DNA from: an uncultured Christensenella sp.
Lineage (GTDB): Bacteria > Bacillota > Clostridia > Christensenellales > UBA3700
Assembly (NCBI GenBank): GCA_910579785.1
Contig: CAJTVJ010000024.1
Location: 1 to 25,045 of the forward strand
DNA: 25,045 nucleotides
Reading direction: 5' to 3'
The position numbers and the translations under genes are program-made. A model generated the notes under the pieces. That model was not told the DNA's origin. It saw nothing but the letters and a program-made list of their open reading frames with translations, and ran no database searches. Position 1 is the stretch's first letter; each line of letters opens with the position of its first letter. Shown in pieces: positions 1 to 7,494 of this stretch.

Positions 1-97
1 AAGCACTGCAAAGCTGGGATACCGTGTAATGGTTTAGGTTGTCTTGGATAAAAGTCACAATCTCGGCTATTGTTCTTTCGCGAATATGGCGGTCGCT
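1..97 (-). CDS. IS3-family transposase OrfB, N-terminal start (partial)
   Basis: In the -1 frame relative to orfA, the minus strand is open from the A-run at 97-103 to the window edge. It encodes residues typical of an OrfB N-terminus (IAEIVTFIQDNLNHYTVSQL). No separate start codon is obvious, which suggests production as an OrfAB fusion by programmed -1 frameshifting. The DDE catalytic domain lies outside the window, so activity cannot be judged. Confidence 0.7.
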
Positions 98-345
98 TTT
101 TTTAATATTTCGTTCTCGATCTTAAGGCGCTGGATTTCTTTCTGGAGAGCCTTATACTCCTTGAGGGATACCGTTTCCCCATCTGATACCTTGATAGGGG
201 AAAGCTGCTTTACCCAGCCGCTAATTGTACTCCGATTTACGCCATATTCACGTTCCAGTTGTGGATACGAGGTTCCTCCGGCATTATACAGATCCACAAT
301 CTGTTGTTTAAATTCCGGAGTGTAAGATTTTTGGTTTTTCGCCAT
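67..345 (-). CDS. IS3-family transposase OrfA (helix-turn-helix)
   Basis: This 92-residue protein is the DNA-binding half of an IS3-type transposase. Residues about 5-50 form the helix-turn-helix (YTPEFKQQIVDLY, then YGVNRSTISGWVK), and residues 60-90 form a leucine-zipper-like coiled coil (EIQRLKIENEILKKATAIF), the standard OrfA layout. The start at 345 is chosen because AAAGGAG lies just upstream and family members begin MA.NQKSYTPEF; a longer reading to 408 would run into the terminal repeat. The stop TAG lies at 67-69, and orfB overlaps the 3' end in the -1 frame. Length and motifs are normal for the family, so this copy of orfA looks intact. Confidence 0.9.
   Translation of the reverse strand: MAKNQKSYTPEFKQQIVDLYNAGGTSYPQLEREYGVNRSTISGWVKQLSPIKVSDGETVSLKEYKALQKEIQRLKIENEILKKATAIFAKEQ
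97..103 (-). promoter_or_regulatory. -1 frameshift slippery site in IS3 orfA
   Basis: The minus strand has seven A residues read as ttA AAA AAA G in the orfA frame, the A-AAA-AAA/G type of slippery heptamer used by IS3-family elements. Slipping back one base here enters the open orfB frame and avoids the orfA stop at 67-69. The placement is seen in the sequence; use as a frameshift site follows from what is known of the family. Confidence 0.65.
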
Positions 346-407
346 GTTGAACGTCTCCTTTGCTCTTTCACTTGATAGTATAGGTTGTTCAACTTTTTCT
401 GTCCACA

Positions 408-502
408 CTTATATACTAACACCAATACCCTGCTTGTCCGTCGCTCGAAAAACCTTTATTTTTCAGTGTTTTCAAAAGTATCGTTATCTAACGTCAGCTT
501 TC
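408..502. other. Unassigned junction between IS3 end and recombinase
   Basis: About 95 bases lie between the IS terminus and the first recognisable recombinase codon. I see no promoter or ribosome-binding site. The frame ending in V-S-F at 493-501 could be a decayed recombinase remnant (families commonly read SGVSFDRPGF at this place), which would require a one-base insertion at 502. This is weak evidence. Confidence 0.3.
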
Positions 503-1939
503 GACCGTCCCGGCTTCACTGAACTTATGGAGTTAGTGAAGCGTGGACAGGTTCAAACTATCATTGTAAAAGACCATTCCCGGCTGGGCCGTAACCGCCT
601 TGTGGTGGGCGCTCTGATGGAGCGGTTCACCGAAGATTACGGGGTGCGTTATATCGCCGTGACGGACGGTATAGACAGCGCCAAGGGCCTTGACGATATG
701 GTAGCTGTGCGGGAGTTGTTCAATGAGTTCTATCCCCGTGACACATCAAAGAAGATACGAGCGGTATTCACCAACAAGGGTAACAGCGGCCAGCGGCTAT
801 GTACACAAGTGCCCTACGGTTACAAGGGCAATAAATACGGCTGGGAGATAGACGAAGAAGCGGCCCAGGTGGTGCGGGAGATATTCAGCCTGTGTATGGA
901 TGGTCTGGGGCCTATGCAGATCGCCAAGCGGCTCCGGGCGGCGCAGGTGCTGACCCCCACGGCGTACAAGCTGGCAAAGGGCCTCCCTGTGGTAGGTCAT
1001 CCCCGTGAAAACCCGTATGAATGGGATAGCAAGCTGGTGGCGAAGATTTTAGAACGGATGGAGTACACAGGCTGTACGGTGAATTTCAAGGGCTATAAAA
1101 AGTCTTACAAGTCCAAGAAACGGGTACAGAACCCCCCGGACAAGTGGAAGGTGTTCCCGGACACCCACCCGGCAATCATAGACCGGGAGACCTGGGAACG
1201 GGTGCAGGAGCTACGGAAGAACAAGCGCCGCCCCACCAAGACGGGCAAGCACAGCATGTTTTCCGGGCTGGTGTACTGTGCTGACTGCGGCGCAAAGCTA
1301 CATTATCGTACTGCCGCCAACTTTGAGGACAGGCAAAACCATTTTTGCTGTGCCAACTACAAGAGCAATACGGGCACCTGTTCCGCTCACTTTATCCGGG
1401 AGGTTGTTCTATCTGATATTGTGCTGGAACATCTGCGGCGGACGGTGCAATATGTCCAGGCCCACGAAGCGGAGTTTGTGCAAGCGGTGATGGATAAGAG
1501 TATGGCCGACCAAAAGCGGGAGACAGCGCAGAAGCGGCGGGAGCTGGCCCAGGCCGAGCGGCGTATATCGGATTTAGACGTGCTGTTTCAACGTATCTAT
1601 GAGGACAATATCAGCGGGAAACTTTCAGACGAGCGTTTTTCCAAGCTGTCCAAGTCCTACGAGGACGAACAGCGCACACTGACGGAAAAGGCCAAGGTCC
1701 TCCATGCTGAATTGGACAAGGAACAGGCCCAGGCCGTGAACGTGGCGCAGTTTATCGCCCTGGTGAAGAAGTACAGCGAGATTGACACGCTTACCCCGGC
1801 CATTCTTAACGAGTTTATAGAGCGTATCAACGTACACGCCCCGGACAAATCCAGCGGACACCGCACCCAGCAGATTGACATTGTTTATAACTTCATTGGT
1901 ATTCTCCCCACTCCCCAGGCAAAGGAAGAAGCGGCGTAG
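503..1939 (+). pseudogene. Large serine recombinase, N-terminally truncated
   Basis: This is a recombinase of the large serine family (Tn4451/TnpX-like with a C-terminal DUF4368-type region) that would excise and integrate a mobile element. Homology starts abruptly at FDRPGFTELM (503), so the first 55-60 residues of the catalytic domain, including the nucleophilic serine, are missing. What remains, in order: the rest of the resolvase domain with IIVKDHSRLGRNR, the recombinase domain (VPYGYKGNKYGWEIDEEA, MQIAKRLRA), a zinc ribbon (CADCGAKL with later paired Cys), a long coiled coil, and the C-terminal IDIVYNFIG end. The frame is open upstream to 344, but that sequence is IS3 DNA and unrelated. 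A possible frameshifted continuation, V-S-F at 493-501 followed by one extra C at 502, suggests decay as well as truncation. The gene ends about 40 bases before a broken kinase gene, as expected for an integrase at an element end. Catalytic inactivity is inferred. Confidence 0.85.
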
Positions 1940-2000
1940 CCTCCCGACTACACCACTTCTTCAAGATAAAATACTTCCTTATGAGGCCCCCCGGTCCACG
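1940..2000. other. Likely right end / attachment site of recombinase element
   Basis: The recombinase stop at 1939 is followed within about 60 bases by the point where the P-loop kinase reading (minus strand) stops resembling its family, roughly 1980-1998. Large serine integrases usually sit at one end of their element beside the attachment site, so the hybrid attachment site should lie in this stretch. I cannot fix the exact crossover, because neither the empty site nor the other element end is in the window. Confidence 0.45.
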
Positions 2001-2056
2001 GCGACCGTTGTTTTTCCGCTGCCGGAGTTCCCGCGGAGAATCACCAAATGTCCCAT
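1979..2056 (-). pseudogene. 5' stub of a P-loop kinase gene cut by element insertion
   Basis: This is a 25-codon frame directly after comM: its ATG (2056-2054) is three bases past the comM stop, and GAAGGGA lies at ribosome-binding distance. It begins MGHLVILRG and contains a perfect Walker A loop, GNSGSGKTT (residues 9-17), as at the N-terminus of small AAA/zeta-toxin-like or nucleoside kinases. After residue 19-20 the sequence stops looking like that family and soon hits a stop. The most economical reading is that a complete kinase gene, co-transcribed with comM, was interrupted by the recombinase-bearing element. The substrate cannot be told from this fragment. Confidence 0.65.
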
Positions 2057-2059
2057 GTT

Positions 2060-3577
2060 TTATCCCTTCAAAATATCCGTGTTTCGGTATTGGATTGCCT
2101 CTGCAAGGTGGACGGCACCGATGGTTTCTACACCGTCGAGGTCAGCAATCGTCCGGGCGACCCGCAGAATCCGGTCGTGGGATCGGGCGGTTAGCCCCAT
2201 ACGCTGGAAGGCATTTTTCATCAAGGTTTCACCAGCTTCGTCCAAACGGCAGTACACCCCTAACAGCGGCGGCGGGAGCTGCGCGTTACAAAGTGCCCCG
2301 GTGCCTGCCAAACGCTTCGACTGTAAGGCGCGAGCGGCGTCCACCCGCGCCTTGACAGACGCAGAATCTTCCGGTATTTCCCGGCGGCGCATAGCTTCGT
2401 ACTCCACCGACGGCACGTTGACGTGGAGATCAATCCGGTCCAACAACGGTCCGGAAATTTTTTCCACATATCGGGTGACTTCCCGGTCGGAGCAGGTACA
2501 GCGCCGGTCAGGATGGCCCCGCCAGCCGCAGCGGCAAGGATTCATGGCACACACCAGCTGAAACCGTGCAGGCAGGCGCAGCGTTCCCCCAGCCCTGGCG
2601 ACGGTGACTTCGCCGTCTTCCAGGGGCTGCCGCAAGGTTTCCAACACATCCCGATGGAACTCCGGCAATTCATCCAGAAACAGCACGCCGTTGTGGCAGA
2701 GGGAGATCTCGCCTGGGCGCATATTCGGCCCGCCGCCTGCCAGGGCGGAGGCAGAGGTGGTGTGGTGGGGGCTGCGGAAGGGCCTGCGGGTCAGGAGGGG
2801 GTGTTTCGGGTTGGTCAAACCAGCGACGGACCAGACGCCGGAGGCTTCCAATGCCTCTTCGCAGCCCATGTCCGGCAGGATAGAGGGCAGACGTTTTGCC
2901 AACATAGATTTGCCTGCGCCGGGAGAGCCGATCAGCAGGAGGTTGTGCCCGCCTGCGGCAGCAATTTCCAAGGCGCGTTTTACATTCTCCTGGCCCATTA
3001 CGTCCCGAAGGTCTGGAAGGCCCGTTTCATCTGGTTTCGGCGTCCAGACAGGGGCAGGGGAGAGGAGAGCGTCGCCCTGTAGATGGGCTGTCAGTGTTTT
3101 CACATCCGGTACGCCGTAGACGGTCAAACCGCCCGCTAAAGTAGCCTCGGCAGCGTTTTCCTCTGGAACGAATAGCTGCTTAATGCCCGCTTTTTCTGCC
3201 GCCAGGGCCATGGGCAGTACGCCGGTAACGCGCCGCAGCGCACCGGTCAAGGACAGTTCTCCCAGGAAAGCTGCGTCTGGTGGAGGAACTGGCAGGTCGC
3301 CGTTTGCCGCTAAAATCCCGACGAAGATCGGCAGGTCGTAAATGGTCCCCGCTTTTTTCTGTCCAGCGGGGGCAAGGTTCACAGTGATGCGGCTGACAGG
3401 AAACCGCAGACCGCAGTTTTTCACCGCCGCCCGAACCCGCTCCCGGGCCTCCCGCACCGCTGCGTCAGGCAATCCCACGATATCAAACGCAGGCAGCCCG
3501 CCAGACAAAAAACATTCCGCACTTACCTCATAACCGCTGATGCCGTTAAGTCCCAAGGAACACACGGTTACAACCAT
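2060..3577 (-). CDS. comM: YifB/ComM family Mg chelatase-like AAA+ ATPase
   Basis: This 505-residue protein is the full usual length for YifB/ComM, a hexameric AAA+ helicase known in some bacteria to assist branch migration during natural transformation. Residues 1-170 form the N-terminal Lon-protease-like fold (GLPDAAVREARERV, AGQKKAGTIYDLPI). Walker A GSPGAGKS is at 217-224 and Walker B LFLDELPEF at about 299-307. These are followed by a cysteine-rich segment (NPCRCGW, then RRCTC) and a C-terminal Mg_chelatase_C part with TARSHDRILRVARTIADL. A GGAGGAGG ribosome-binding site lies just upstream of the ATG. The high-GC codon use matches the neighbouring oxidoreductase, not the genes after 4158. 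A kinase stub follows directly, probably in the same transcript. Identity is secure; the role in this organism is inferred. Confidence 0.95.
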   Translation of the reverse strand: MVVTVCSLGLNGISGYEVSAECFLSGGLPAFDIVGLPDAAVREARERVRAAVKNCGLRFPVSRITVNLAPAGQKKAGTIYDLPIFVGILAANGDLPVPPPDAAFLGELSLTGALRRVTGVLPMALAAEKAGIKQLFVPEENAAEATLAGGLTVYGVPDVKTLTAHLQGDALLSPAPVWTPKPDETGLPDLRDVMGQENVKRALEIAAAGGHNLLLIGSPGAGKSMLAKRLPSILPDMGCEEALEASGVWSVAGLTNPKHPLLTRRPFRSPHHTTSASALAGGGPNMRPGEISLCHNGVLFLDELPEFHRDVLETLRQPLEDGEVTVARAGGTLRLPARFQLVCAMNPCRCGWRGHPDRRCTCSDREVTRYVEKISGPLLDRIDLHVNVPSVEYEAMRRREIPEDSASVKARVDAARALQSKRLAGTGALCNAQLPPPLLGVYCRLDEAGETLMKNAFQRMGLTARSHDRILRVARTIADLDGVETIGAVHLAEAIQYRNTDILKG

Positions 3578-3672
3578 CGCTGCAAACCTCCTCCAAGCCC
3601 TTGCTGGCGCAGGGACTTTTCCAAATCCGATAAAATCACAAAAGAAGAAAGAAGTATGTATTATTATCAGCT

Positions 3673-3701
3673 ATTGTAGCATAAAACAGTGGGAGAGGAA
3701 A
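3673..3701 (-). promoter_or_regulatory. Possible promoter for comM
   Basis: On the minus strand TTTCCT and TACAAT are separated by 17 bases, about 95 bases upstream of the comM start. The -10 box is good and the -35 box is poor. The stretch 3578-3904 carries this, the divergent oxidoreductase promoter and its leader; I see no gene in it. Confidence 0.35.
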
Positions 3702-3792
3702 GGGTGTTCGGGGAAATTCCCGAAAAAATCTGGAAAAGGAAAGGTATCAATAGAAAAGAAAAAAATTTGTGCAAAAAATAACAAAGCTACGG

Positions 3793-3821
3793 TTTACATG
3801 GGAAATCAATCGTGCTATAAT
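3793..3821 (+). promoter_or_regulatory. Sigma-A type promoter of the oxidoreductase gene
   Basis: TTTACA (3793-3798) and a perfect TATAAT (3816-3821) are separated by 17 bases and precede the oxidoreductase start codon by about 85 bases. This is close to consensus and suggests strong expression, as expected for a central fermentation enzyme. Confidence 0.8.
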
Positions 3822-3855
3822 GACAACGCATGGAATTCGGGGAACCGGTTCTCGT

Positions 3856-3885
3856 GTGTTTGGAAACACGCTGCCTGGGGCAGCG
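3856..3885 (+). promoter_or_regulatory. Tandem hairpins in the oxidoreductase leader
   Basis: The untranslated leader contains GTGTTTGGAAACAC (3856-3869) and a perfect seven-base stem CGCTGCC/GGCAGCG around TGG (3869-3885). They share one base, so they may be alternatives. No T-run follows, so this is not an intrinsic terminator; it may stabilise the mRNA 5' end. The inverted repeats are seen directly; the function is speculative. Confidence 0.45.
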
Positions 3886-3904
3886 ATTTATAGGAGGTAA
3901 GTAT

Positions 3905-4157
3905 ATGGCAAGAAAGTTCAAGTCCATGGACGGTAACAACGCCGCTGCATATGTCAGCTACGCGTTTACCGAGGTGGCGGGCATTTACCCCATCACCCCG
4001 TCTTCGCCCATGGCAGACTTGGTCGACCAGTGGTCCGCCGCCGGTCAAAAAAACATTTTCGGCACCACTGTGAAGGTCGTGGAAATGCAGTCCGAAGCCG
4101 GCGCATCCGGCACTGTCCACGGTTCCCTCGCCGCTGGCGCTCTGACGACCACCCTTT
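3905..4157 (+). CDS. nifJ: Pyruvate:ferredoxin oxidoreductase, N-terminal fragment
   Basis: This is the start of pyruvate:ferredoxin (flavodoxin) oxidoreductase, which converts pyruvate and CoA to acetyl-CoA, CO2 and reduced ferredoxin. The 84 residues present cover the beginning of the pyrimidine-binding domain of the fused (about 1170-residue) enzyme: DGNNAAAYVSYAFTEVA, IYPITPSSPMA, KVVEMQSEAGASGTVHG. A strong AGGAGG (3892-3897) is eight bases before the ATG at 3905. The reading is normal up to GALTTT at about 4154 and is then replaced by surE sequence, so more than 90 percent of the gene is missing. Because the cut has no mobile element, it more likely reflects the joint at 4151-4159 than natural decay. 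Confidence 0.9.
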
Positions 4158-4159
4158 GA
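4151..4159. other. Breakpoint joining two unrelated genomic segments
   Basis: Two genes converge here and both are cut: the plus-strand oxidoreductase after its codon 84 and the minus-strand surE after about codon 121. Only a few bases (ACC/CCTTT) could be shared by both partners. Base composition and codon style change at the same place. No inverted repeat, target duplication or transposase gene lies at the joint. Confidence 0.8.
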
Positions 4160-4520
4160 TATTATGAATAGCCCCCTCCAATGCGGCGTTGACAGTGCCG
4201 GAATAAAATATATCCGTACCCAAATTAAAGCCTTTATTGATACCGCTGATTATCAAATCGGGAGTTTTGTCTAATATAATATTTATGGCTACCTTGACGC
4301 AATCGGCAGGCGTACCGTTGACCGCATAACAATGCACGTCTTTTAATATATCCATCTTAACAAAATTGACGTATTCATAGAGCGTAAAAGCATGCCCTAC
4401 TCCCGACATTTGTCCTTGCGGAGCCACCACCGTCACGTTGTTTTCTTCCGACAGCTTTTTTGCAAGCGTCAAAATACCTTGGCTGTATATGCCGTCGTCA
4501 TTTACCAATAATATATCCAT
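4158..4520 (-). CDS. surE: 5'/3'-nucleotidase SurE, C-terminally truncated
   Basis: SurE is a metal-dependent nucleoside monophosphate phosphatase. About 121 of the usual roughly 250 residues are present. The N-terminal metal motif LLVNDDG, the APQGQMSG serine/asparagine segment and the SGINKGFNLGTDIFYSGTV motif are all intact, so the Rossmann-like core starts normally. The frame ends at EGAIHNIKG and then runs into the antisense of the oxidoreductase, giving an unrelated tail to 3993. I chose the ATG at 4520 because family members begin there; the longer frame to 4607 would read through the oadA terminator. There is no clear ribosome-binding site. The truncation coincides with the breakpoint. 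Confidence 0.85.
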
Positions 4521-4586
4521 ATTATTTATATTAACAAAAATTTTTGCAAAAGTAAAATGATAAGCCTTTGTTTGCGAGAATAAATA

Positions 4587-4615
4587 AAGGACCTTTGAAA
4601 AAATCAAAAGTCCTT
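4587..4615 (-). terminator. Intrinsic terminator after the oadA operon
   Basis: A 12-base stem with one mismatch (AAGGACCTTTGA pairing with TCAAAAGTCCTT) sits 20 bases past the oadA stop. On the minus strand it is followed by TTTATTTATT. It closes the five-gene biotin/sodium-pump operon and separates it from surE. Confidence 0.75.
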
Positions 4616-4634
4616 AAATTTATTTTACTTATTA

Positions 4635-6032
4635 TTAAACAGGTTGAATACCTTTGGTGGTGTCGCCCACTTCCGTATCAACGTGCTTTTTGTTGGCTTG
4701 ACGGTACTTGAAGAAGTTGAGAGCAACTTGTGGGAAGAGCGCGTATGACAATACGTCTTCGTCCTGCTCGATATAGTCCTTTATTTCTTCGCGGTATTTG
4801 TCAAGCTCAGGCTTCAAGAGGTCTGCCGGTCTGACGGTAATTCTCTCAGCGTCGCCCAAAACCTGCTTAACTACTTCGGCATTAGGCTCAGCCGGCAACT
4901 TGCCGTATTCGCCCTTCAACACGCCCTTCGTCTCGGCGGATACCATCTTATATCTCTCGCCTGCCAATACGTTGAATACGGCTTGCGTACCTACTATCTG
5001 GCTGGTAGGCGTTACGAGAGGAGGATAGCCCAAATCTTTTCTTACGTTGGGCACTTCTGCCAAAACCTGCTCATACTTATCCAAAGCGTTTGCCTTTTTG
5101 AGCTGACCAACGAGGTTGGAAAGCATACCGCCGGGCACTTGATAAATAAGCGCGTTGACGTCGGTAGCCAAAGACTTCTCAGTCAACCAACCGTCTGCTT
5201 TCAATCTCTCAGCCACTTTCTTAAAATGATTGGATATTTCGTTGAGGTACGCAACGTCCAAGCCTGTGTCATACTCAGTGCCTTTCAAAATCGCAACCAT
5301 AGGCTCGGTCGCCGGCTGCGACGTACCGTTGCCCAATGCGCTGAGCGCACAGTCGATGATATCGACGCCTGCCTCGATAGCTTTGAGATAAGTCTGATTG
5401 CCCGTACCTGCGGTCTGGTGGGTATGCAAATGTATCAAAGTCGTAGGTTTGAGGACTTTTTTCATACCCTTGACAAGGTCGTATGCGACGTATGGCAACA
5501 GAATACCAGCCATATCCTTGATACATATGTTGTCAGCTCCCATATCTTCAAGCTCTTTTGCAAGATTGATAAAATATTCGTTGGTATGAACGGGAGAAGT
5601 CGTATAAGATATGGTGGCTTCGCAAATTCCGCCGTACTTCTTACAGCTCTTTATAGCCTGCTCCATATTTCTCGGATCGTTGAGCGCGTCGAAGATACGC
5701 AAGATATCACAACCGTTCTCTATCGTCTTCTTGACAAATTCGTCGACCACGTCGTCTGCATAATGCTTATATCCAAGGATATTTTGACCTCTGAAAAGCA
5801 TCTGCAACTTGGTCTTAGGCATAGCCTTTTTCAAAGCTCTCAATCTCTCCCATGGGTCCTCGTTGAGGAATCTAAGACAGGAGTCAAACGTAGCTCCGCC
5901 CCAGCACTCGATAGAATAATAACCTGCGTTGTCAAGTTTTTCACACATAGGCAACATCTCGTCCAATCTCATACGGGTAGCCGCTTGCGATTGGTGAGCG
6001 TCACGCAAAATAGTCTCTGTAATTTTAACCAT
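4635..6032 (-). CDS. oadA: Oxaloacetate decarboxylase alpha / transcarboxylase 5S-type carboxyltransferase
   Basis: This 465-residue biotin-dependent carboxyltransferase moves CO2 between carboxybiotin and pyruvate/oxaloacetate. The TIM-barrel motifs are intact: metal ligand D11 in LRDAHQS, LFRGQN (79-84), the catalytic carbamylated lysine K172 in CIKDMAG, and the metal histidines in HLHTHQT (about 203 and 205). The conserved PycB/OadA C-terminal helical domain follows (VPGGMLSNL, PPLVTPTSQIVGTQA). It ends without a biotinyl domain, so it depends on the separate carrier two genes upstream, as transcarboxylase 5S does. AGAGGT precedes the ATG. It is the last gene of the operon, 20 bases after oadB. 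It could serve oxaloacetate decarboxylation or the pyruvate half-reaction of a transcarboxylase; the sequence alone does not decide. Confidence 0.93.
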   Translation of the reverse strand: MVKITETILRDAHQSQAATRMRLDEMLPMCEKLDNAGYYSIECWGGATFDSCLRFLNEDPWERLRALKKAMPKTKLQMLFRGQNILGYKHYADDVVDEFVKKTIENGCDILRIFDALNDPRNMEQAIKSCKKYGGICEATISYTTSPVHTNEYFINLAKELEDMGADNICIKDMAGILLPYVAYDLVKGMKKVLKPTTLIHLHTHQTAGTGNQTYLKAIEAGVDIIDCALSALGNGTSQPATEPMVAILKGTEYDTGLDVAYLNEISNHFKKVAERLKADGWLTEKSLATDVNALIYQVPGGMLSNLVGQLKKANALDKYEQVLAEVPNVRKDLGYPPLVTPTSQIVGTQAVFNVLAGERYKMVSAETKGVLKGEYGKLPAEPNAEVVKQVLGDAERITVRPADLLKPELDKYREEIKDYIEQDEDVLSYALFPQVALNFFKYRQANKKHVDTEVGDTTKGIQPV

Positions 6033-6052
6033 AATAAATACCTCTTTTAGAT

Positions 6053-7471
6053 TTATGCGCCGAATATTGCAAGCAATACGCCTGCTGCAACGGCAGAACC
6101 GATAACGCCTGCCACGTTAGGTCCCATTGCGTGCATCAACAAATAGTTGTTGGGGTTTTCTTCCTGACCGACCATATGCGATATTCTCGCAGCCATAGGC
6201 ACAGCCGATACTCCTGCCGAACCGATAAGCGGATTGATCTTGCCCTTTGAAAGCTTGCTCATGATCTTGCCTATAATTAGACCGCCTGTCGTACCGAATG
6301 CGAATGCAAATACGCCGATAAGGATAATCAAAAGCGTGCTTGTATTCAAGAAGACGTCCGCAGTAGCCTTACTTCCAACTATTACGCCGAGCAATATCGT
6401 AATGATATTGATAAGTTCGTTCTTAGCAGTGTTGGTAAGTCTAGGCACAACCCCCGACTCTTTCATAAGGTTGCCAAGCATCAACATACCGAGGAGCGGT
6501 ATTGCCGAAGGCAAGATTATTCCCACAATGCCCGTAACTGCTATCGGGAATATTACCTTCTCTGTCTTTGACACCGGACGTAGCTGTTCCATTATAATGC
6601 CTCTCTCTTTTTTAGTCGTCAAGAGTTTCATTATAGGCGGCTGTATGACTTTTATAAGCGCCATGTACGAATATGCGGCTACCGATATTGCCGGCAATAA
6701 GTGCGCAGCCAACTTGACTGTTACGTATATAGCGGTAGGTCCGTCCGCACCGCCGATAATACCTGTTGCGGCAGCCTCCTCGCCCGTGAAGCCGATATTG
6801 ATAGCTATGATAAAGGTAACGAATATACCGAGCTGAGCGGCAGCGCCCATTATCAACGACTTCGGATTGGCAATCAACGGACCGAAGTCGGTCATCGCGC
6901 CAATACCCAAGAAGATAAGCGGCGGATAAATTACCCATTCAACGCCCTTGTACAGATAGAAGAACAAGCCTTGGTCTGCAACTACTTGGTGAGATACAGT
7001 TATACCCGTGATATCGGGAGCCAAAGCGTGAACGGCATTTTCTACCGCTTCTACCTTATGCACCATATCCAAAGCGTTAAAATTTCCTACGTTGGCGTCT
7101 ATCCACTGTGATATCTCAGGTACTTTTTCGAGAATTTTGGTCAAGGTAAGACCGTCTAATTCCACTCCGCCTATTTCAACAACTTTTTGCACGCCGTCAA
7201 CCATATAGGTAAACGTATAACCGTACGTGCCGTACAATATGTTATACGCGCCCGGTATATTGATAATAAACATACCGAAGCCTATGGCAAGCAATAAGTT
7301 TGGCTCAAATTCTTTGGCGACTGCAAGATATATGAGTACGCATGCTATGGCCATCATTATAAGATTTTGCCATATCGGCGTCAACGACGTCATAAATCCC
7401 GTACTGCGCCACAAGTTTTCAAGCGACTCAACCATATTAAATGATTGCAGCGTTGTAACTATGTTAAACAT
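6053..7471 (-). CDS. oadB: Na+-pumping decarboxylase beta subunit (OadB family)
   Basis: This is the integral-membrane subunit that decarboxylates carboxybiotin and couples this to Na+ export. The protein is 472 residues with about ten hydrophobic segments. Family hallmarks are clear: GFGMFIINIPGA, PPLIFLGIGAMTDFGPLIANP (183-203), GIIGGADGPTAIYV with the ion-binding aspartate D243, and the C-terminal GSAGVSAVPMAAR...HAMGPNVAGVIGSAVAAG. Compared with usual members of 370-430 residues it carries about 90 extra residues at roughly 76-165, between the first helices and the PPLIFLGIG core, with two likely hydrophilic helices. TTGGAGG precedes the ATG at good spacing. It lies between the biotin carrier and oadA. 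Function is secure at family level. Confidence 0.93.
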   Translation of the reverse strand: MFNIVTTLQSFNMVESLENLWRSTGFMTSLTPIWQNLIMMAIACVLIYLAVAKEFEPNLLLAIGFGMFIINIPGAYNILYGTYGYTFTYMVDGVQKVVEIGGVELDGLTLTKILEKVPEISQWIDANVGNFNALDMVHKVEAVENAVHALAPDITGITVSHQVVADQGLFFYLYKGVEWVIYPPLIFLGIGAMTDFGPLIANPKSLIMGAAAQLGIFVTFIIAINIGFTGEEAAATGIIGGADGPTAIYVTVKLAAHLLPAISVAAYSYMALIKVIQPPIMKLLTTKKERGIIMEQLRPVSKTEKVIFPIAVTGIVGIILPSAIPLLGMLMLGNLMKESGVVPRLTNTAKNELINIITILLGVIVGSKATADVFLNTSTLLIILIGVFAFAFGTTGGLIIGKIMSKLSKGKINPLIGSAGVSAVPMAARISHMVGQEENPNNYLLMHAMGPNVAGVIGSAVAAGVLLAIFGA

Positions 7472-7494
7472 TTTGCCTCCAATAAATTCCTATG

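Larger units (their letters stand above)
1..407 (-). mobile_element. IS3-family insertion sequence, orfA end (partial)
   Basis: The element reads leftward and continues beyond the window. Its orfA-side end appears to be at about 407, where the minus strand begins TGTGGACAGAAAAAGTTGAA, an IS3-like terminus starting with TG and carrying the AAAAAGTTG core seen in many IS3 ends. Inside are orfA and, in the -1 frame, the start of orfB. The other end, and therefore any target-site duplication, lies outside the window. The element sits just upstream of the truncated recombinase, so its insertion, or a rearrangement at its end, may be what removed the recombinase N-terminus. Confidence 0.8.

Noticed and set aside
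344..502. 5' extension of the recombinase frame from 344
   Set aside because: This part is antisense of IS3 orfA and the IS terminus, so the first 53 codons are not recombinase.
3993..4157. C-terminal extension of the surE frame
   Set aside because: This part is antisense of nifJ; SurE likeness ends at EGAIHNIKG.
4983..6050. 355-codon plus-strand open frame
   Set aside because: It is the antisense shadow of oadA; it has no family likeness or ribosome-binding site, while oadA has all its catalytic motifs.
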